From the NCBI RefSeq assembly GCF_040822065.1, contig NZ_CP162005.1, forward strand, positions 2,666,001-2,730,000: a stretch of 64,000 nt of DNA, in the 5' to 3' direction. Each line of letters starts with the position of its first letter. Positions within the stretch are counted from its first letter, which is position 1. The notes beneath the pieces were generated by a model. It saw nothing but the letters and a program-made list of their open reading frames with translations, made no database searches and was not told the DNA's origin. This document shows, piece after piece, positions 33,622 to 44,868 of this stretch. A program made the position numbers and the translations under genes. The DNA comes from Pedobacter sp. WC2423. Its GTDB lineage: Bacteria > Bacteroidota > Bacteroidia > Sphingobacteriales > Sphingobacteriaceae.

Positions 33622-36005
33622 ATGCTAAAATTAAAAATATTCTCTTTCCTTCTTTTTTTTATGTTACAGCTTTTAGCCAATACAAAGTTTCCGGAATCAT
33701 AGTCAATGACAACTTGCCTTTAGATCTGGCCAGCGTTAATTTATTAGTAAATGACAGTATTAAAGAAGAAGCTTTCACAAATCAAAAGGGTGAATTTTCT
33801 TTTATAGTTAAAGCACAGGCCTATGATTTAAAAGTTATGTACCTGGGAGAATTAATCTACAATGATCATTTAGAGATTACAAAGGATATCAATCTTGGAA
33901 CTATAAAAGTTCAAAAAACGATCAAACTCCAGGAAGTGAATATTACCGGAAGAAAAAAAATTATTGAAAGAAAAATTGACAGGCTGGTTTTTAATCTTGA
34001 AAAATCTATTTCATCGGCCGGAGGAGATGCAATAGATGCTTTAAAAATAACTCCTGGAGTAAGAGTTAGAGGAGATAAAATTAGTTTGGTTGGAAAAGAT
34101 CGTTTACAGGTCATGATCGACGATAAAATTGTAAAACTTTCAGGAGAAAATCTGAATAATTTTCTAAGATCAATTTCTTCTGACAATATCAGCAATATAG
34201 AAGTAATTACTACTCCTCCAGCAAAATACGAAGCGGAAGGAAATAGTGGAATTATAAATATAAGACTAAAAAAGAACAATATCGACAGTTGGAATGCAGC
34301 AATTGGATCAAGCTATACACAACGAACATACGGTACAATTTCTGGTATAGGGAGTCTGAATTATAAAACTAAAAAGCTCACATTATATACTAATCTGAAT
34401 GCCCTGGATGGCAGTAAATCACTCCTCGATTATAATGAAATTTATTATCCTGATCAACAATGGACTCAGAATAATCCAAGAAAAGTCGGGACTAAATCTA
34501 CAGCCGGAAGAATCGGCCTGGATTATGACTTGACTAAAAACTGGACCATCGGTCTTCAATACTTAGGAAACAAATCTAATCTTAATATTGATGAATCCCC
34601 TGTAACTGTCATCTCCAATTACACCAATCAAAATGCAGATGGATTTATTTCTTCGATATCTAATACCAGAACACATGACCGTCTGAATTCGTTCAACTTA
34701 TCAAACATAATTAAATTAGATAGCACAGGTAATAAGATTTTAATTAATGCAGATTATTTTAAGTATACAAATTCAAATTCAAGAAATTTCTCAGGAAACC
34801 AGTTAGATGAAAATTCGGATATTATACCTGATTCCTATTTTGCCAGCATCAATAATAACGATCAGAAGATTACAAATTTCGCATTCAAGGCAGATATGGA
34901 ACAAAAATTAAAATGGATAAATCTTGAATTTGGTTACAAATATTCAAAGTCACGTACTGATAATGCAATCGTTTTTTTTGACAATAAAACCGGGATTCCA
35001 GAGCTGGATCCAAAACAAAGCAATCAATTTAAATATAGTGAAAATATAAATTCTGCCTATGTATCCGGTGGCAGAGAATTAGGGAAAAAATGGGAAACAA
35101 AATTTGGCCTGAGAATGGAAAATACAGAAAGCAACGGATTTTCATTTAATAACAACCAGGAGAATAAGAATAACTATATCAAGCTATTCCCTTCTGCTTA
35201 CTTATCTTACAAACCCACTGAAAATCAAAGCTTTTTCTTCACTTACAGCAGAAGGATTGACAGGCCGAAATATGAACAAGTCAACCCGTTCAGAATGTAT
35301 GACAGCCCGTATATGTATACAGAAGGAAATCCTTTTCTTCAGCCCTCTTTTACGAATAACTTAGAATTGGTTTATACTTATAAACAACTGGAAAGCAAAT
35401 TATACTACAGCCGCTTAACAAATGGATTTGAACAAATTGGAATTGTTGATCCGGCAACAAAAATCACACGTTTTTTTGTAGATAATTTTTTAACAACCAA
35501 CCGGTATGGAATAGCTGAAACATTTACGTATGATGTGGTTAGCTGGTGGACAAGTACAAACAATGCAGATTTAAACTATGTATCATCAAGTTCTGTTAAT
35601 CCTGCTACTCAGAAAAACAGAAATGGCTACAATGCTTATTTCTCTTCTAATAATGATTTTATTCTTAACAAGAAGAAAACCCTCGCACTCAGTCTGAACT
35701 ATTGGTACAGTTTGCCAGGTATATCGGGACTTGATCACGTAAGTTCAGCCAATTCACTCTCCTTAGCCGTAAAGATATATCTGCTTAATAAAAAACTTCA
35801 GTTGACAGTGGCAGGAAATGATGTTTTTAAAGGAGAGAGGTATTCAATAACAAGTTATACCAATGATACAAAAATTGTCTATAAAAACTATTATGATAAT
35901 CGCTCTTTACGTTTCACTTTGTCTTATAAATTTGGCAATCAGAAAATTAAGGTAAACACGAAAAAAACAGGAAACGAAGAGGAGAAAAACAGAACCAATA
36001 ACTAA
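33622..36005 (+). pseudogene. Outer-membrane beta-barrel protein (OMP_b-brl_3 type), frameshift in signal peptide
   Basis: From 33714 (TTG) to 36005 the frame is open for 763 residues. It holds most of a carboxypeptidase-regulatory-like domain, a plug-like segment (GGDAIDALKITPGVRVRGDK; VITTPPAKYEAEGNSGIINI) and a long barrel (KPTENQSFFFTYSRRIDRPK; ending RFTLSYKFGNQ). It has no signal peptide. In another frame the ATG at 33622 starts MLKLKIFSFLLFF and then stops. One extra T in the T8 run (33653-33660) would join them as MLKLKIFSFLLFFYVTAFSQ followed by YKVSG, a typical signal and mature start. As read, the protein cannot reach the outer membrane. It would otherwise be the outer-membrane part of the RiPP operon. 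Confidence 0.8.
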
Positions 36006-36115
36006 GTTTTGTCAGGAAACATATATTGAAAAATATTTTAAACCACTTTTCAGGTATTTAATGCTTTTCGTATCCGATAAACCGAGAATAAGTTTTTAAA
36101 ACCAATATGAAATTG

Positions 36116-36123
36116 TAGATTTG
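36116..36123 (+). promoter_or_regulatory. Possible -7 element of sucC
   Basis: TAGATTTG fits TAnnTTTG, 20 nt before the sucC ATG. No matching -33 TTG is seen. Confidence 0.4.
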
Positions 36124-36142
36124 GATCAAATTTTTTCAGCAA

Positions 36143-37333
36143 ATGAATATACACGAATATCAAGGTAAAGAAATACTTAAAAGTTTTGGTGTTGCCGTAC
36201 AAGAAGGCATAGTTGCCGAAACTGTTGAGCAGGCTGTAGAAGCTGCTAAAAAAATGAAAGCAGACTACAACTCTGACTGGGTAGTAATTAAAGCACAAGT
36301 ACATGCTGGTGGAAGAGGAAAAGGTGGTGGTGTTAAGTTAGCTAAAAACCTTGACGAGGTTAAACAAAGAGCTACCGATATTTTAGGTATGCAATTGATC
36401 ACACCTCAAACTAGTGCAGAAGGTAAAAAAGTACATAAAATTCTTGTTGCTCAGGATGTTTACTATCCAGGAGCTTCTGAAACAAAAGAATTCTACGTAA
36501 GTGTTTTATTAAACCGTGCCAGTGGAAGAAACATCATCATGTATTCTACCGAAGGCGGTATGGATATTGAAGAAGTTGCAGAACACACTCCTCACTTAAT
36601 TTTCAAAGAAGAGATCGATCCTAAAGTTGGTCTTCAGGGATTCCAGGCACGTAAAATTGCTTTCAACCTTGGATTAAGCGGTGCTGCTTTTAAAGAAATG
36701 GTGAAATTTGTTACTGCGCTTTACAAAGCTTATGACAACACTGATTCTTCAATGTTTGAAATCAACCCGGTTTTAAAAACATCAGACGATAAAATTATTG
36801 CTGTTGATGCGAAAGTAGATTTAGACGAGAATGCTTTATTCCGTCATGCTGATTATGCAGCAATGCGTGATAAACTGGAAGAAGATCCAACTGACGTTGA
36901 AGCAAGCGAATCAAACTTAAACTATGTAAAATTAGACGGAAACGTTGGTTGCATGGTTAATGGTGCTGGTTTAGCTATGGCAACTATGGATATTATCAAA
37001 ATTGCAGGTGGTGAGCCGGCTAACTTCCTTGATGTAGGTGGAACAGCTAACGCACAAACTGTAAAAGCAGGTTTTAACATTATCTTAAAAGATCCTAATG
37101 TTAAGGCTATTTTAATCAACATCTTTGGTGGTATCGTTCGTTGCGACCGTGTTGCTCAGGGTGTAATTGACGCTTATAAAGAAATCGGAGATATTCCTGT
37201 TCCAATTATATGCCGTTTACAAGGTACAAATGCTGTAGAAGCGAAAAAACTAATTGATGAGTCTGGTTTGAAAGTTTTCTCTGCAATTGCATTGAAAGAT
37301 GCTGCTGCCCTGGTTACTCAGGTTTTAGCTTAG
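36143..37333 (+). CDS. sucC: Succinate-CoA ligase (ADP-forming) beta subunit
   Basis: This 396-residue TCA-cycle enzyme subunit couples succinyl-CoA cleavage to nucleoside triphosphate synthesis with SucD. The N-terminal ATP-grasp domain starts [20 protein letters not shown], with [20 protein letters not shown] for nucleotide binding and [20 protein letters not shown] for Mg2+. The C-terminal CoA-ligase domain has [20 protein letters not shown] and [17 protein letters not shown]. Length and motifs are normal. sucD is not adjacent, so the subunits are encoded apart. It is followed by a strong terminator. Confidence 0.96.
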   Translation: MNIHEYQGKEILKSFGVAVQEGIVAETVEQAVEAAKKMKADYNSDWVVIKAQVHAGGRGKGGGVKLAKNLDEVKQRATDILGMQLITPQTSAEGKKVHKILVAQDVYYPGASETKEFYVSVLLNRASGRNIIMYSTEGGMDIEEVAEHTPHLIFKEEIDPKVGLQGFQARKIAFNLGLSGAAFKEMVKFVTALYKAYDNTDSSMFEINPVLKTSDDKIIAVDAKVDLDENALFRHADYAAMRDKLEEDPTDVEASESNLNYVKLDGNVGCMVNGAGLAMATMDIIKIAGGEPANFLDVGGTANAQTVKAGFNIILKDPNVKAILINIFGGIVRCDRVAQGVIDAYKEIGDIPVPIICRLQGTNAVEAKKLIDESGLKVFSAIALKDAAALVTQVLA

Positions 37334-37392
37334 TTTATACAAAAAAGAGGAGACTCTTCGCGTCCGCTTTAAACGGATGCTTACTATATAAG

Positions 37393-37430
37393 AAATGCCA
37401 GTTGTGTAAAAGCAACTGGCATTTTTTTAT
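37393..37430 (+). terminator. Rho-independent terminator of sucC
   Basis: AAATGCCAGTTG (37393-37404) pairs with CAACTGGCATTT (37413-37424) around 8 nt, then a T run. Confidence 0.88.
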
Positions 37431-37487
37431 GCCTTTTAATTTCTAAGATGCTATTCCAGCTTAGCCCCGTTTCTAATGGTCTTAAAC

Positions 37488-37542
37488 AAAAAAACCTCCA
37501 GCAATTACGCCAGAGGTTCTTAACCAAATATAATTTAAACGA
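37488..37542 (-). ncRNA. Candidate small RNA on the minus strand
   Basis: A full Bacteroidota promoter reads leftwards: TTG (37575-37577), an 18-nt spacer and TATATTTG (37549-37556). About 55 nt on, AACCTC and GAGGTT (37513-37518 and 37493-37498) close a hairpin followed by seven T, a terminator. No open frame lies between. A second TATATTTG at 37525-37532 is too close to the terminator to matter. Function unknown. Confidence 0.45.
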
Positions 37543-37556
37543 GCAATACAAATATA

Positions 37557-37979
37557 GGGACTTTTATGGTAAAACAAAACATTTACACCTTTTAAATCGA
37601 CAAAAAACAAAAATAAATCATAATTAACTGATTAATAGACATAAAAATACGAATAAATAGCTTAAAATAACAACAAAAACATTAAAACATCAAATAAATC
37701 AAAATATAAAAGCCATAAAATATCATAATTTGAATAAAAAATAGATTATATGAATAAATAAATCAAAATAACCATCTATTAATATTAAAAAATGATAAAA
37801 AAACATGATTTAAATAAATAAAATACAAAAACACACTAAAATATTTTATCTTAACTCATTTTACCCCTAAATAACATGAGCTGCAATTTCATCTCTCCCG
37901 CCAAAAACTCAATTCTTCAATTTTAACCCTGTTATTTCTTAATTGAAATCATTATTTTTGAGCGCTCCACAAGAAAATC
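37557..37979. other. Very A+T-rich intergenic region before asnS
   Basis: No gene, repeat or tRNA is seen. The stretch 37590-37850 is almost entirely A/T with many AAATAAAT-like runs. Near its right end TATTTTTG (about 37953-37960) could be the -7 element of asnS. Confidence 0.45.
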
Positions 37980-39428
37980 ATGATTAAAAGAGAAAAAATA
38001 AAAAGCCTGTTAGAAACGACTGATTTTAACAGAGAAGTGACCGTAATGGGTTGGGTAAGAACATTCCGTAACAACCAGTTTATTGCCATCAATGATGGTT
38101 CCTGCATGGGAAATATTCAGATTGTTGTTGATTTTGAAAATACAGCGGAGGAATTATTGAAAAGAATCACCACAGGCGCAGCAATTGCTGTAACCGGACA
38201 ATTGGTAGAATCTTTAGGTAAAGGTCAGCGTGTTGATGTAAAAGCAGCTTCTATCGAAATTCTTGGAGACAGTGATGCGGAAAAATTCCCTTTGCAGCCA
38301 AAAAAACACAGTCTTGAATTTTTAAGAGAAATTGCACACCTGCGTTTCCGTACCAATACTTTTAATGCTGTTTTTAAAGTGCGTCATGCATTGGCATTTG
38401 CGATACACCAATTTTATAATGAAAGAGGTTTTGTTTATATGCACACTCCTGTAATCACAGCATCTGATGCTGAAGGTGCGGGAGAAATGTTTAAGGTAAC
38501 TACCCTTGATTTTGATCAAACACCAAGAACTGAAGATGGAAAAGTAGATTTTTCAGAAGATTTCTTTGGCCGTGCTACAAATTTAACTGTTTCTGGTCAG
38601 CTGGAAGGTGAATTAGCAGCAATGGCTTTCGGTCAGATCTATACCTTCGGCCCTACTTTCAGAGCTGAAAACTCAAATACGACACGTCACCTTGCAGAAT
38701 TCTGGATGGTTGAGCCGGAAATCGCTTTCGCTGATCTGGAAGATAACATGCAGCTTGCAGAAGATATGATGAAATATATCATTACTTATGCACTGGATAA
38801 CTGTAAAGAAGAAATCGAATTCTTAAATAACCGTTTATTAGAAGACGAAAAAACTAAACCTCAGCAAGAGCGTAGTGAATTATCATTGATAGAAAAGCTG
38901 AATTTCTGTGTGAACAACGACTTTGTTCGTTTAACGTATACAGAAGCAATTGCTATTCTGCGTTCGTCGAAACCTAACCAGAAGAAACAATTTAAATATC
39001 TGATCAATGAATGGGGAGCTGATTTGCAATCTGAGCATGAGCGCTTTTTAGTAGAGAAGCACTTTAAGAAACCAGTGATCTTAACAGATTACCCGGCAGA
39101 TATTAAAGCTTTTTATATGCGTCAGAATGAGCCGGATGCTGAAGGCAGAAGAACTGTTGCTGCGATGGATGTTTTATTCCCTGGTATTGGCGAAATGATC
39201 GGCGGTGCACAGCGGGAAGAAAGAATGGATAAATTAACGCAGCGTATGGAGGAGATGAATATTCCACAGGAAGAATTGTGGTGGTATTTAGACACCAGAA
39301 GGTTCGGTTCTGCCCCACATGCTGGTTTTGGTTTAGGTTTTGAACGCTTAGTACTGTTCGTTACTGGTATGACCAACATCAGAGACGTCATTGCTTTCCC
39401 TCGTTTTCCAAAAAACGCAGAGTTTTAA
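37980..39428 (+). CDS. asnS: Asparagine-tRNA ligase
   Basis: This 482-residue class IIb aminoacyl-tRNA synthetase charges tRNA-Asn. The N-terminal OB fold binds the anticodon ([20 protein letters not shown]). Motif 1 is around [20 protein letters not shown]. Motif 2 is [20 protein letters not shown]. Motif 3 is [20 protein letters not shown]. Asn rather than Asp specificity is supported by the typical AsnRS opening and by [20 protein letters not shown]. Length is normal. Single gene with its own terminator. Confidence 0.96.
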   Translation: MIKREKIKSLLETTDFNREVTVMGWVRTFRNNQFIAINDGSCMGNIQIVVDFENTAEELLKRITTGAAIAVTGQLVESLGKGQRVDVKAASIEILGDSDAEKFPLQPKKHSLEFLREIAHLRFRTNTFNAVFKVRHALAFAIHQFYNERGFVYMHTPVITASDAEGAGEMFKVTTLDFDQTPRTEDGKVDFSEDFFGRATNLTVSGQLEGELAAMAFGQIYTFGPTFRAENSNTTRHLAEFWMVEPEIAFADLEDNMQLAEDMMKYIITYALDNCKEEIEFLNNRLLEDEKTKPQQERSELSLIEKLNFCVNNDFVRLTYTEAIAILRSSKPNQKKQFKYLINEWGADLQSEHERFLVEKHFKKPVILTDYPADIKAFYMRQNEPDAEGRRTVAAMDVLFPGIGEMIGGAQREERMDKLTQRMEEMNIPQEELWWYLDTRRFGSAPHAGFGLGFERLVLFVTGMTNIRDVIAFPRFPKNAEF

Positions 39429-39443
39429 GCTGTATAAATTATT

Positions 39444-39480
39444 AAAAAAAGAGGATGTCAGTAATGTCATCCTCTTTTTT
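39444..39480 (+). terminator. Rho-independent terminator of asnS
   Basis: AAAAAAGAGGATG (39445-39457) pairs with CATCCTCTTTTTT (39468-39480) around 10 nt. An outer GCTGTATA/TATACAGC pair extends the stem. Confidence 0.88.
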
Positions 39481-39539
39481 ATACAGCAATATTTAATTAT
39501 ACCTGCCTATTTTCTTAGTTTTAGGCATAAATTTCAAAT

Positions 39540-41585
39540 ATGAAAGCAAAAATAATTTTACCATTAGCAGGATTGGCACTGCTTGCTGCTTGTCAGAACA
39601 AAGACAAAGGCAGCACAGCTAATAAAGAGGCCAGGACAGAATTTTTTGATAAATCAGGAATGGATACCACGGTTACACCGGGAGACAATTTTTTCCAGTA
39701 TGCCAATGGTAAATGGATGAAAAACACTGAGATCCCGAAGACGGAAACCGGTTGGGGTTCTTTCTATACATTATATAATGACAATATAAAAAATCTGGAA
39801 CAGATCCTGACCAATGCTGCAAAAGAAGAGCATAGCAAAGGTAGCCTGGAACAAAAAGTAGGCGATTTCTATGCCAGTGGAATGGATACTGTGACCATTG
39901 AGAAATTAGGTTACACGCCTTTGAAGCCATTGCTTGCGCAGATCGATGGGCTTAAAGATTATAAAGAAGTAATCAGTTTTATTGCCGGTGGTTATAAAAA
40001 TGGCAACGGAGATTTATTAGATTTCCATGTAGGGCCTGATGATAAAATCAGCAATAAAAATGCAGTGAACTTCGGTCAGTCAGGCATTACTTTACCAGAG
40101 CGTAGTTATTATTTCAATAGCGATGCAGAAACCAGGAAAATCAGAGCAGGTTTCCTGAACTACATCACACAGCTTTTTGTATTAACTGGTTCAAAAAAAG
40201 AAGATGCAGCAAAATCTGCTGACCACATTCTTAAACTGGAAACAAGTATTGCAAATTCACACTCCACTCCTGTTGAGTTACGTGATATTCCGAAAAATTA
40301 CAACAAGTATTACCTGCCAGACTTTCAGAAACTGACTCCTGATATTGACTGGAAATCTGTGCTGGGCAAATTAGAGCTTAAAACTGACACCATCATCGTA
40401 GGTCAGCCAAAATACTACCAGGCGCTGAATAACTTATTGAAATCAGAGCCAATCGCTATCTGGAAAGAAAAATTAAAGTTCGATGCGATCAATAATGCAA
40501 CCAATGCATTGAGCAAAGATTTCCGTACGGCAAGATTTGATTTCTTCGGTAAAACTATGCAAGGACTAAAAGAACCAAAAGAACGCTGGAAAACTATTGT
40601 AAGCAGCACAGACGGAAACATTGGTGAATTGCTTGGACAATTGTATGTAAAAGAACATTTTACACCAGAATCAAAGAAAAGAATGCTGGAACTGGTTGAT
40701 AATCTTCAAAAGGTTTACAAATCAAGAATCGAGAAACTGGACTGGATGACTCCTGCTACGAAACAAAAAGCACTGGAAAAACTGAATGCATTCATTAAGA
40801 AGATCGGTTATCCTGATCAATGGAAAAAATATGATGATGTAGAAATTTCAAGAAATACCTATTTCGCAAACCTTCAGTCGGCAGAAAAACATGCTTACAA
40901 AGAAATGGTAGAAAAAATGGGTAAACCTGTAGACAAAAAAGAATGGGGAATGACCCCACCAACTGTAAATGCCTATTACAATCCATCTATTAATGAGATT
41001 GTTTTCCCGGCAGGAATTCTTCAGTTTCCTTTCTTTGATGCCAATGCGGATGATGCAATCAATTATGGGGCTATCGGTGCTGTTATTGGTCATGAAATGA
41101 CACATGGTTTTGATGATCAGGGTAAACAATACGATAAAGACGGAAATCTGAAAGACTGGTGGACAGCAGCAGATGCTGCGAAATTCAAAGAAAAAGCCAA
41201 AAAGGTAGTAGAGCTGTACAATGGCTTTACTTTACTGGACAATCAACATGTAAATGGTGAGCTGACTTTGGGAGAAAACCTGGCAGATATTGGTGGTTTA
41301 GCGATCGCTTACCAGGCATTCAAGTTAACGCCGGATGGTAAAAGCGATAAAAAGATTGATGGTTTTACTCCTGATCAGCGTTTCTTTTTGAGCTTTGCAC
41401 AGGTTTGGCGTATTAAAAGCAGAGATGAGTCTATGCGTGTCCGTTTAAAAACTGATCCGCACTCTCCTGAGATGTTCAGAGTTAACGGTGCTGTTTACAG
41501 CCTGGAAGCTTTCTACAAAGCGTTTAATGTACCGGCAACTGCAAAGATGTATGTTGCGCCTGCTAATCGTGTAGGGGTTTGGTAA
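39540..41585 (+). CDS. M13-family zinc metallopeptidase (neprilysin/PepO-like), lipoprotein
   Basis: This 681-residue exported endopeptidase has a lipoprotein signal with lipobox LLAAC (Cys19). The M13 N-terminal domain covers about 40-420. The catalytic domain carries HEMTHGFDDQG (HExxH) with third ligand Glu in GENLADIGGLAIAYQAF, and the conserved NAYYNPSINEIVFPAGILQ. The C terminus ends in W, as usual for the family. It probably degrades peptides in the periplasm, anchored to a membrane. It is a complete single gene between asnS and a convergent oxidoreductase. Confidence 0.94.
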   Translation: MKAKIILPLAGLALLAACQNKDKGSTANKEARTEFFDKSGMDTTVTPGDNFFQYANGKWMKNTEIPKTETGWGSFYTLYNDNIKNLEQILTNAAKEEHSKGSLEQKVGDFYASGMDTVTIEKLGYTPLKPLLAQIDGLKDYKEVISFIAGGYKNGNGDLLDFHVGPDDKISNKNAVNFGQSGITLPERSYYFNSDAETRKIRAGFLNYITQLFVLTGSKKEDAAKSADHILKLETSIANSHSTPVELRDIPKNYNKYYLPDFQKLTPDIDWKSVLGKLELKTDTIIVGQPKYYQALNNLLKSEPIAIWKEKLKFDAINNATNALSKDFRTARFDFFGKTMQGLKEPKERWKTIVSSTDGNIGELLGQLYVKEHFTPESKKRMLELVDNLQKVYKSRIEKLDWMTPATKQKALEKLNAFIKKIGYPDQWKKYDDVEISRNTYFANLQSAEKHAYKEMVEKMGKPVDKKEWGMTPPTVNAYYNPSINEIVFPAGILQFPFFDANADDAINYGAIGAVIGHEMTHGFDDQGKQYDKDGNLKDWWTAADAAKFKEKAKKVVELYNGFTLLDNQHVNGELTLGENLADIGGLAIAYQAFKLTPDGKSDKKIDGFTPDQRFFLSFAQVWRIKSRDESMRVRLKTDPHSPEMFRVNGAVYSLEAFYKAFNVPATAKMYVAPANRVGVW

Positions 41586-41603
41586 ACTATATATTCTGAT
41601 CGT

Positions 41604-41640
41604 AAAAGGGGATGTAGCTGTAAAGACACATCCCCTTTTT
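41604..41640. terminator. Bidirectional terminator between M13 peptidase and glutamate-synthase-like gene
   Basis: AAAAGGGGATGT (41604-41615) pairs with ACATCCCCTTTT (41628-41639) around a 12-nt loop, with A and T runs on both sides, between convergent genes. Confidence 0.85.
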
Positions 41641-41660
41641 GTATAAATAGATAAGTTAAA

Positions 41661-43319
41661 CTAGTGGTTTGATTGCTGTGTATCTGTAAATGAATTCGCG
41701 TGTGCATAATCAATTGCAGTTACCCTGTAATCTGTAGGCGCAAAGCTGGAAGAAGTACTCAAAGCCATTCCCAGCTCAAATCTCAACGGATACGGGGTGT
41801 TCAACAAACTTCCTTCCGGAATATACGGGAAAGTCTCCATGTAAGATTGCATTACATTTGGTGCAATCCTTCTGTTGATATAAGCCCTGCTCAATTGATA
41901 AGTATGGCGTAAACCTGCCGCACCTAAAAGTTCAACCGCGCTTGCTACGGTTAAACGGTGATAGTTAAATACACGTACCTTTTTATCTTCTACTACTAAT
42001 CCTTTCATCAAACTTGGATCTTGTGTAGCTACACCTGTAGGACAAGTATTGCTGTTACATTCCAGCGCCTGGATACAACCTAAAGCAAACATCATTGCTC
42101 TGGCAGAATTACATAAATCTGCACCCAATGCAATGTTTTTCACTAAATCAAATCCTGATGAAACTTTACCTGAAGCAATAATCTTAATGTGTTTTTTTAA
42201 ATCGAAACCAGAAAGCACATCATAAACAAAAGCTACACCCTCTCTTAAAGGCATACCTACTGCATTGGAGAATTCTTGCGGAGATGCCCCTGTACCGCCT
42301 TCACCACCGTCCACGGTAATAAAGTCAACATAAGTACCTGTTTCTATCATCGCCTTGCAAATTGCAAAGAATTCACTTTTACGGCCAATACATAATTTAA
42401 AGCCAATCGGTTTTCCACCTGATAATTCTCTGAGTTTTTTCACGAAAGCAAGCAACTCTAAAGGTGTTGAAAATGCCGAGTGTGCAGGTGGGGAAATCAC
42501 GTCAAATCCTTCTTTCACTAACCTGATCCTTGCAATTTCAGGAGTTACCTTTTTTGCAGGAAGAATACCACCGTGACCCGGTTTAGCTCCTTGTGAAAGT
42601 TTAATCTCAATCATTTTAACCTGCTCAGTTTTTGAACGCACACCAAAAGCATCATAGTTAAAGGAGCCATCATCGTTACGGCAACCAAAATAACCAGTTC
42701 CGATCTGCCAGATTAAATCTCCTTTTGGAGCGGCATGGTAATCACTGATCCCTCCTTCGCCGGTATTATGTGCAAAATTACCCATAAAAGCACCTCCGTT
42801 TAGGGCAAGGATGGCGTTCTGGCTCAGGGAACCAAAACTCATTGCAGAAATATTTAATATACTCGCAGAATACGGCTGAGCACAATCAGGGCCACCTACC
42901 AGTACTCTTGGATCTTCGTTCAATTCATGGTGACTGATCGCTGCAATACTATGGCTTAACCATTCGTATCCGTTTTCATAAACGTCAAGCTGTGTACCAA
43001 ATGGAATCGTATCATTTTCTTTTTTTGCACGCTGATAAATCAACGAACGGTTTAATCTGCTAAAAGGTTTTCCATTCGTGTCGCTTTCTACAAAATACTG
43101 GTATACTTTAGGACGCAGATCTTCGGCAAGATATCTTAAGCGGCCTAAAACCGGGTAGTTTCGGACAATACTATGTTTTGGCTGGTAAAGGTCATAAATG
43201 CCCAATAAGATAATGGGACCTATAAAAATAAAGGCCCAGTAAAATGGTGGCCAGGCCAGGCTAATCATCAAAGTTGCCGTGACTAAAAATGCGGCAATCG
43301 CAATAAATGCTTTTCTCAT
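41661..43319 (-). CDS. FMN-binding glutamate synthase family protein
   Basis: This 552-residue protein has two N-terminal TM helices ([40 protein letters not shown]) followed by the FMN/Fe-S (beta/alpha)8 domain of glutamate synthase. Motifs include [64 protein letters not shown] and the Cys cluster [20 protein letters not shown]. No glutaminase domain is present, so it is not a complete GltB. Proteins of this membrane-anchored type are common in Bacteroidota, with uncertain substrate. It is divergent from the Sua5 gene. Confidence 0.92.
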   Translation of the reverse strand: MRKAFIAIAAFLVTATLMISLAWPPFYWAFIFIGPIILLGIYDLYQPKHSIVRNYPVLGRLRYLAEDLRPKVYQYFVESDTNGKPFSRLNRSLIYQRAKKENDTIPFGTQLDVYENGYEWLSHSIAAISHHELNEDPRVLVGGPDCAQPYSASILNISAMSFGSLSQNAILALNGGAFMGNFAHNTGEGGISDYHAAPKGDLIWQIGTGYFGCRNDDGSFNYDAFGVRSKTEQVKMIEIKLSQGAKPGHGGILPAKKVTPEIARIRLVKEGFDVISPPAHSAFSTPLELLAFVKKLRELSGGKPIGFKLCIGRKSEFFAICKAMIETGTYVDFITVDGGEGGTGASPQEFSNAVGMPLREGVAFVYDVLSGFDLKKHIKIIASGKVSSGFDLVKNIALGADLCNSARAMMFALGCIQALECNSNTCPTGVATQDPSLMKGLVVEDKKVRVFNYHRLTVASAVELLGAAGLRHTYQLSRAYINRRIAPNVMQSYMETFPYIPEGSLLNTPYPLRFELGMALSTSSSFAPTDYRVTAIDYAHANSFTDTQQSNH

Positions 43320-43397
43320 ACTCTTGTAATTACTAAATCAGGGGCAATAGTACGAACATTTATCAACGACTCACCCAAATTATCTGTAAATTTACAT

Positions 43398-44018
43398 ATG
43401 TTAATCAAAATATACCCGGAAAATCCGAATCCGAAAGCGATTGAACAAGTGGTTGAAATACTCAAAAAAGGCGGTATTATCATTTATCCCACTGATACTG
43501 TGTATGGATTAGGATGCGATATCACCAACCAGAAGGCGATAGAGCGAATTTGTCAGATCAGAGGCATAAAACCTGAAAAAGCGAATTTTTCATTTATCTG
43601 TTCTGACCTCAGACATATCTCTGACTTTGTTAAGCCCATAGACACCACTGTTTTTCGTTTGTTGAAGAAAGCCCTTCCAGGCCCCTTTACTTTCATCTTT
43701 AATGCGAACAACAATGTTCCGAAATTGCTGAGCTCGAATAAGAAAACTGTAGGAATCAGGGTACCTGATAATAGCATTGCAAGAGCAATTGTTGAAATGT
43801 TAGGCAACCCGATTTTATCAACTTCCATTAAGGATGATGATGAGCTGGTAGAGTATGCTACAGATCCTGAGTTGATTGAGGAGAAATATGAAGCTTTGGT
43901 AGATGCGGTGATTGATGGTGGCTATGGCGATAATGAAGCTTCCACTGTGGTGGATTGCACGCAGGGCGACTTTGAAATTATCCGTCAGGGAAAAGGAATA
44001 CTGGAAAACTATTTATAA
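43398..44018 (+). CDS. L-threonylcarbamoyladenylate synthase (Sua5/YciO/YrdC)
   Basis: This 206-residue YrdC-domain protein of normal length makes threonylcarbamoyl-AMP from Thr, bicarbonate and ATP for the t6A37 modification of ANN-decoding tRNAs. Visible motifs are [60 protein letters not shown] and [13 protein letters not shown]. It lacks the C-terminal Sua5 domain, so it is the YrdC/YciO-like short type. YciO paralogues exist, so the exact role has some doubt. Single gene, divergent from the glutamate-synthase-like gene. Confidence 0.88.
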   Translation: MLIKIYPENPNPKAIEQVVEILKKGGIIIYPTDTVYGLGCDITNQKAIERICQIRGIKPEKANFSFICSDLRHISDFVKPIDTTVFRLLKKALPGPFTFIFNANNNVPKLLSSNKKTVGIRVPDNSIARAIVEMLGNPILSTSIKDDDELVEYATDPELIEEKYEALVDAVIDGGYGDNEASTVVDCTQGDFEIIRQGKGILENYL

Positions 44019-44062
44019 GAAGTTCACCAGTATTCACAAATACAGTATTTGTTCAGCAGCGT

Positions 44063-44833
44063 TTATGACGTAAATTTCGTCATAAACGCTTCAATATTCT
44101 CCTCTAGATTACCTGCCTCAATAGCTTTCACAAAGGCAGTACCGATGATCCCCCCGTTTGCATATTTACAGGCTTTATCGAAAGTCTCTTTACTGCTGAT
44201 TCCGAATCCAATCATTGTTGGATTAGTAAGTTTCAGGTCTGCGATTCTTGAAAAATAAGCTTCTGTGGTATCCGATACTTGCAAGTTCTGCCCTGTTGTT
44301 GCAGAAGAAGATAATAAATAGATAAATCCATTGCTCAGTGAGTCAATTTTACGGATACGCTCTACTGAAGTTTGCGGTGTGACTAAAAATATATTGCTTA
44401 ATCCGTATTTCAGGAAAACATCTTTATAAAATTCTTCATACTCTACCATCGGCAGATCGGGTACGATACAACCATCTACACCGACTTCAGCACAGGCTTT
44501 GCAAAAACGCTCTACACCGTATTGTAATACAGGGTTCACGTATCCCATTAACAATACCGGAATAGTGACTGTTTTGCGCAATTCTTTCAACTGTTCAAAT
44601 AACAGGTTTAAGTCCATTCCCTGATCTAAGGATAATTTACTGCTGGCTTGAATAACCGGGCCGTCTGCTACCGGATCTGAATAAGGGAATCCTATTTCCA
44701 GCATATCTGCTCCTGCTTTTTCCAATGCAGCTGCAATTGCAACCGTATCACCTAAACCTGGGTAACCTGCAGTATAATATATGGATAGTATGTTATTCTT
44801 TTTCTCTTTGAATATTTTATTAATCCTGTTCAT
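44063..44833 (-). CDS. trpA: Tryptophan synthase alpha subunit
   Basis: This 256-residue TIM barrel cleaves indole-3-glycerol phosphate to indole and glyceraldehyde 3-phosphate, and passes indole to TrpB by tunnel. The catalytic Glu is in GADMLEIGFPYSDPVADGPV and the catalytic Asp in GVDGCIVPDLPMVEYEEF. The phosphate-binding loop is in GFGISSKETFDKACKYANGG. Last gene of trpDFBA, 35 bp after trpB. Confidence 0.95.
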   Translation of the reverse strand: MNRINKIFKEKKNNILSIYYTAGYPGLGDTVAIAAALEKAGADMLEIGFPYSDPVADGPVIQASSKLSLDQGMDLNLLFEQLKELRKTVTIPVLLMGYVNPVLQYGVERFCKACAEVGVDGCIVPDLPMVEYEEFYKDVFLKYGLSNIFLVTPQTSVERIRKIDSLSNGFIYLLSSSATTGQNLQVSDTTEAYFSRIADLKLTNPTMIGFGISSKETFDKACKYANGGIIGTAFVKAIEAGNLEENIEAFMTKFTS

Positions 44834-44868
44834 TTGATTGGTATGCTATAAGATATATAATAAGGCTG

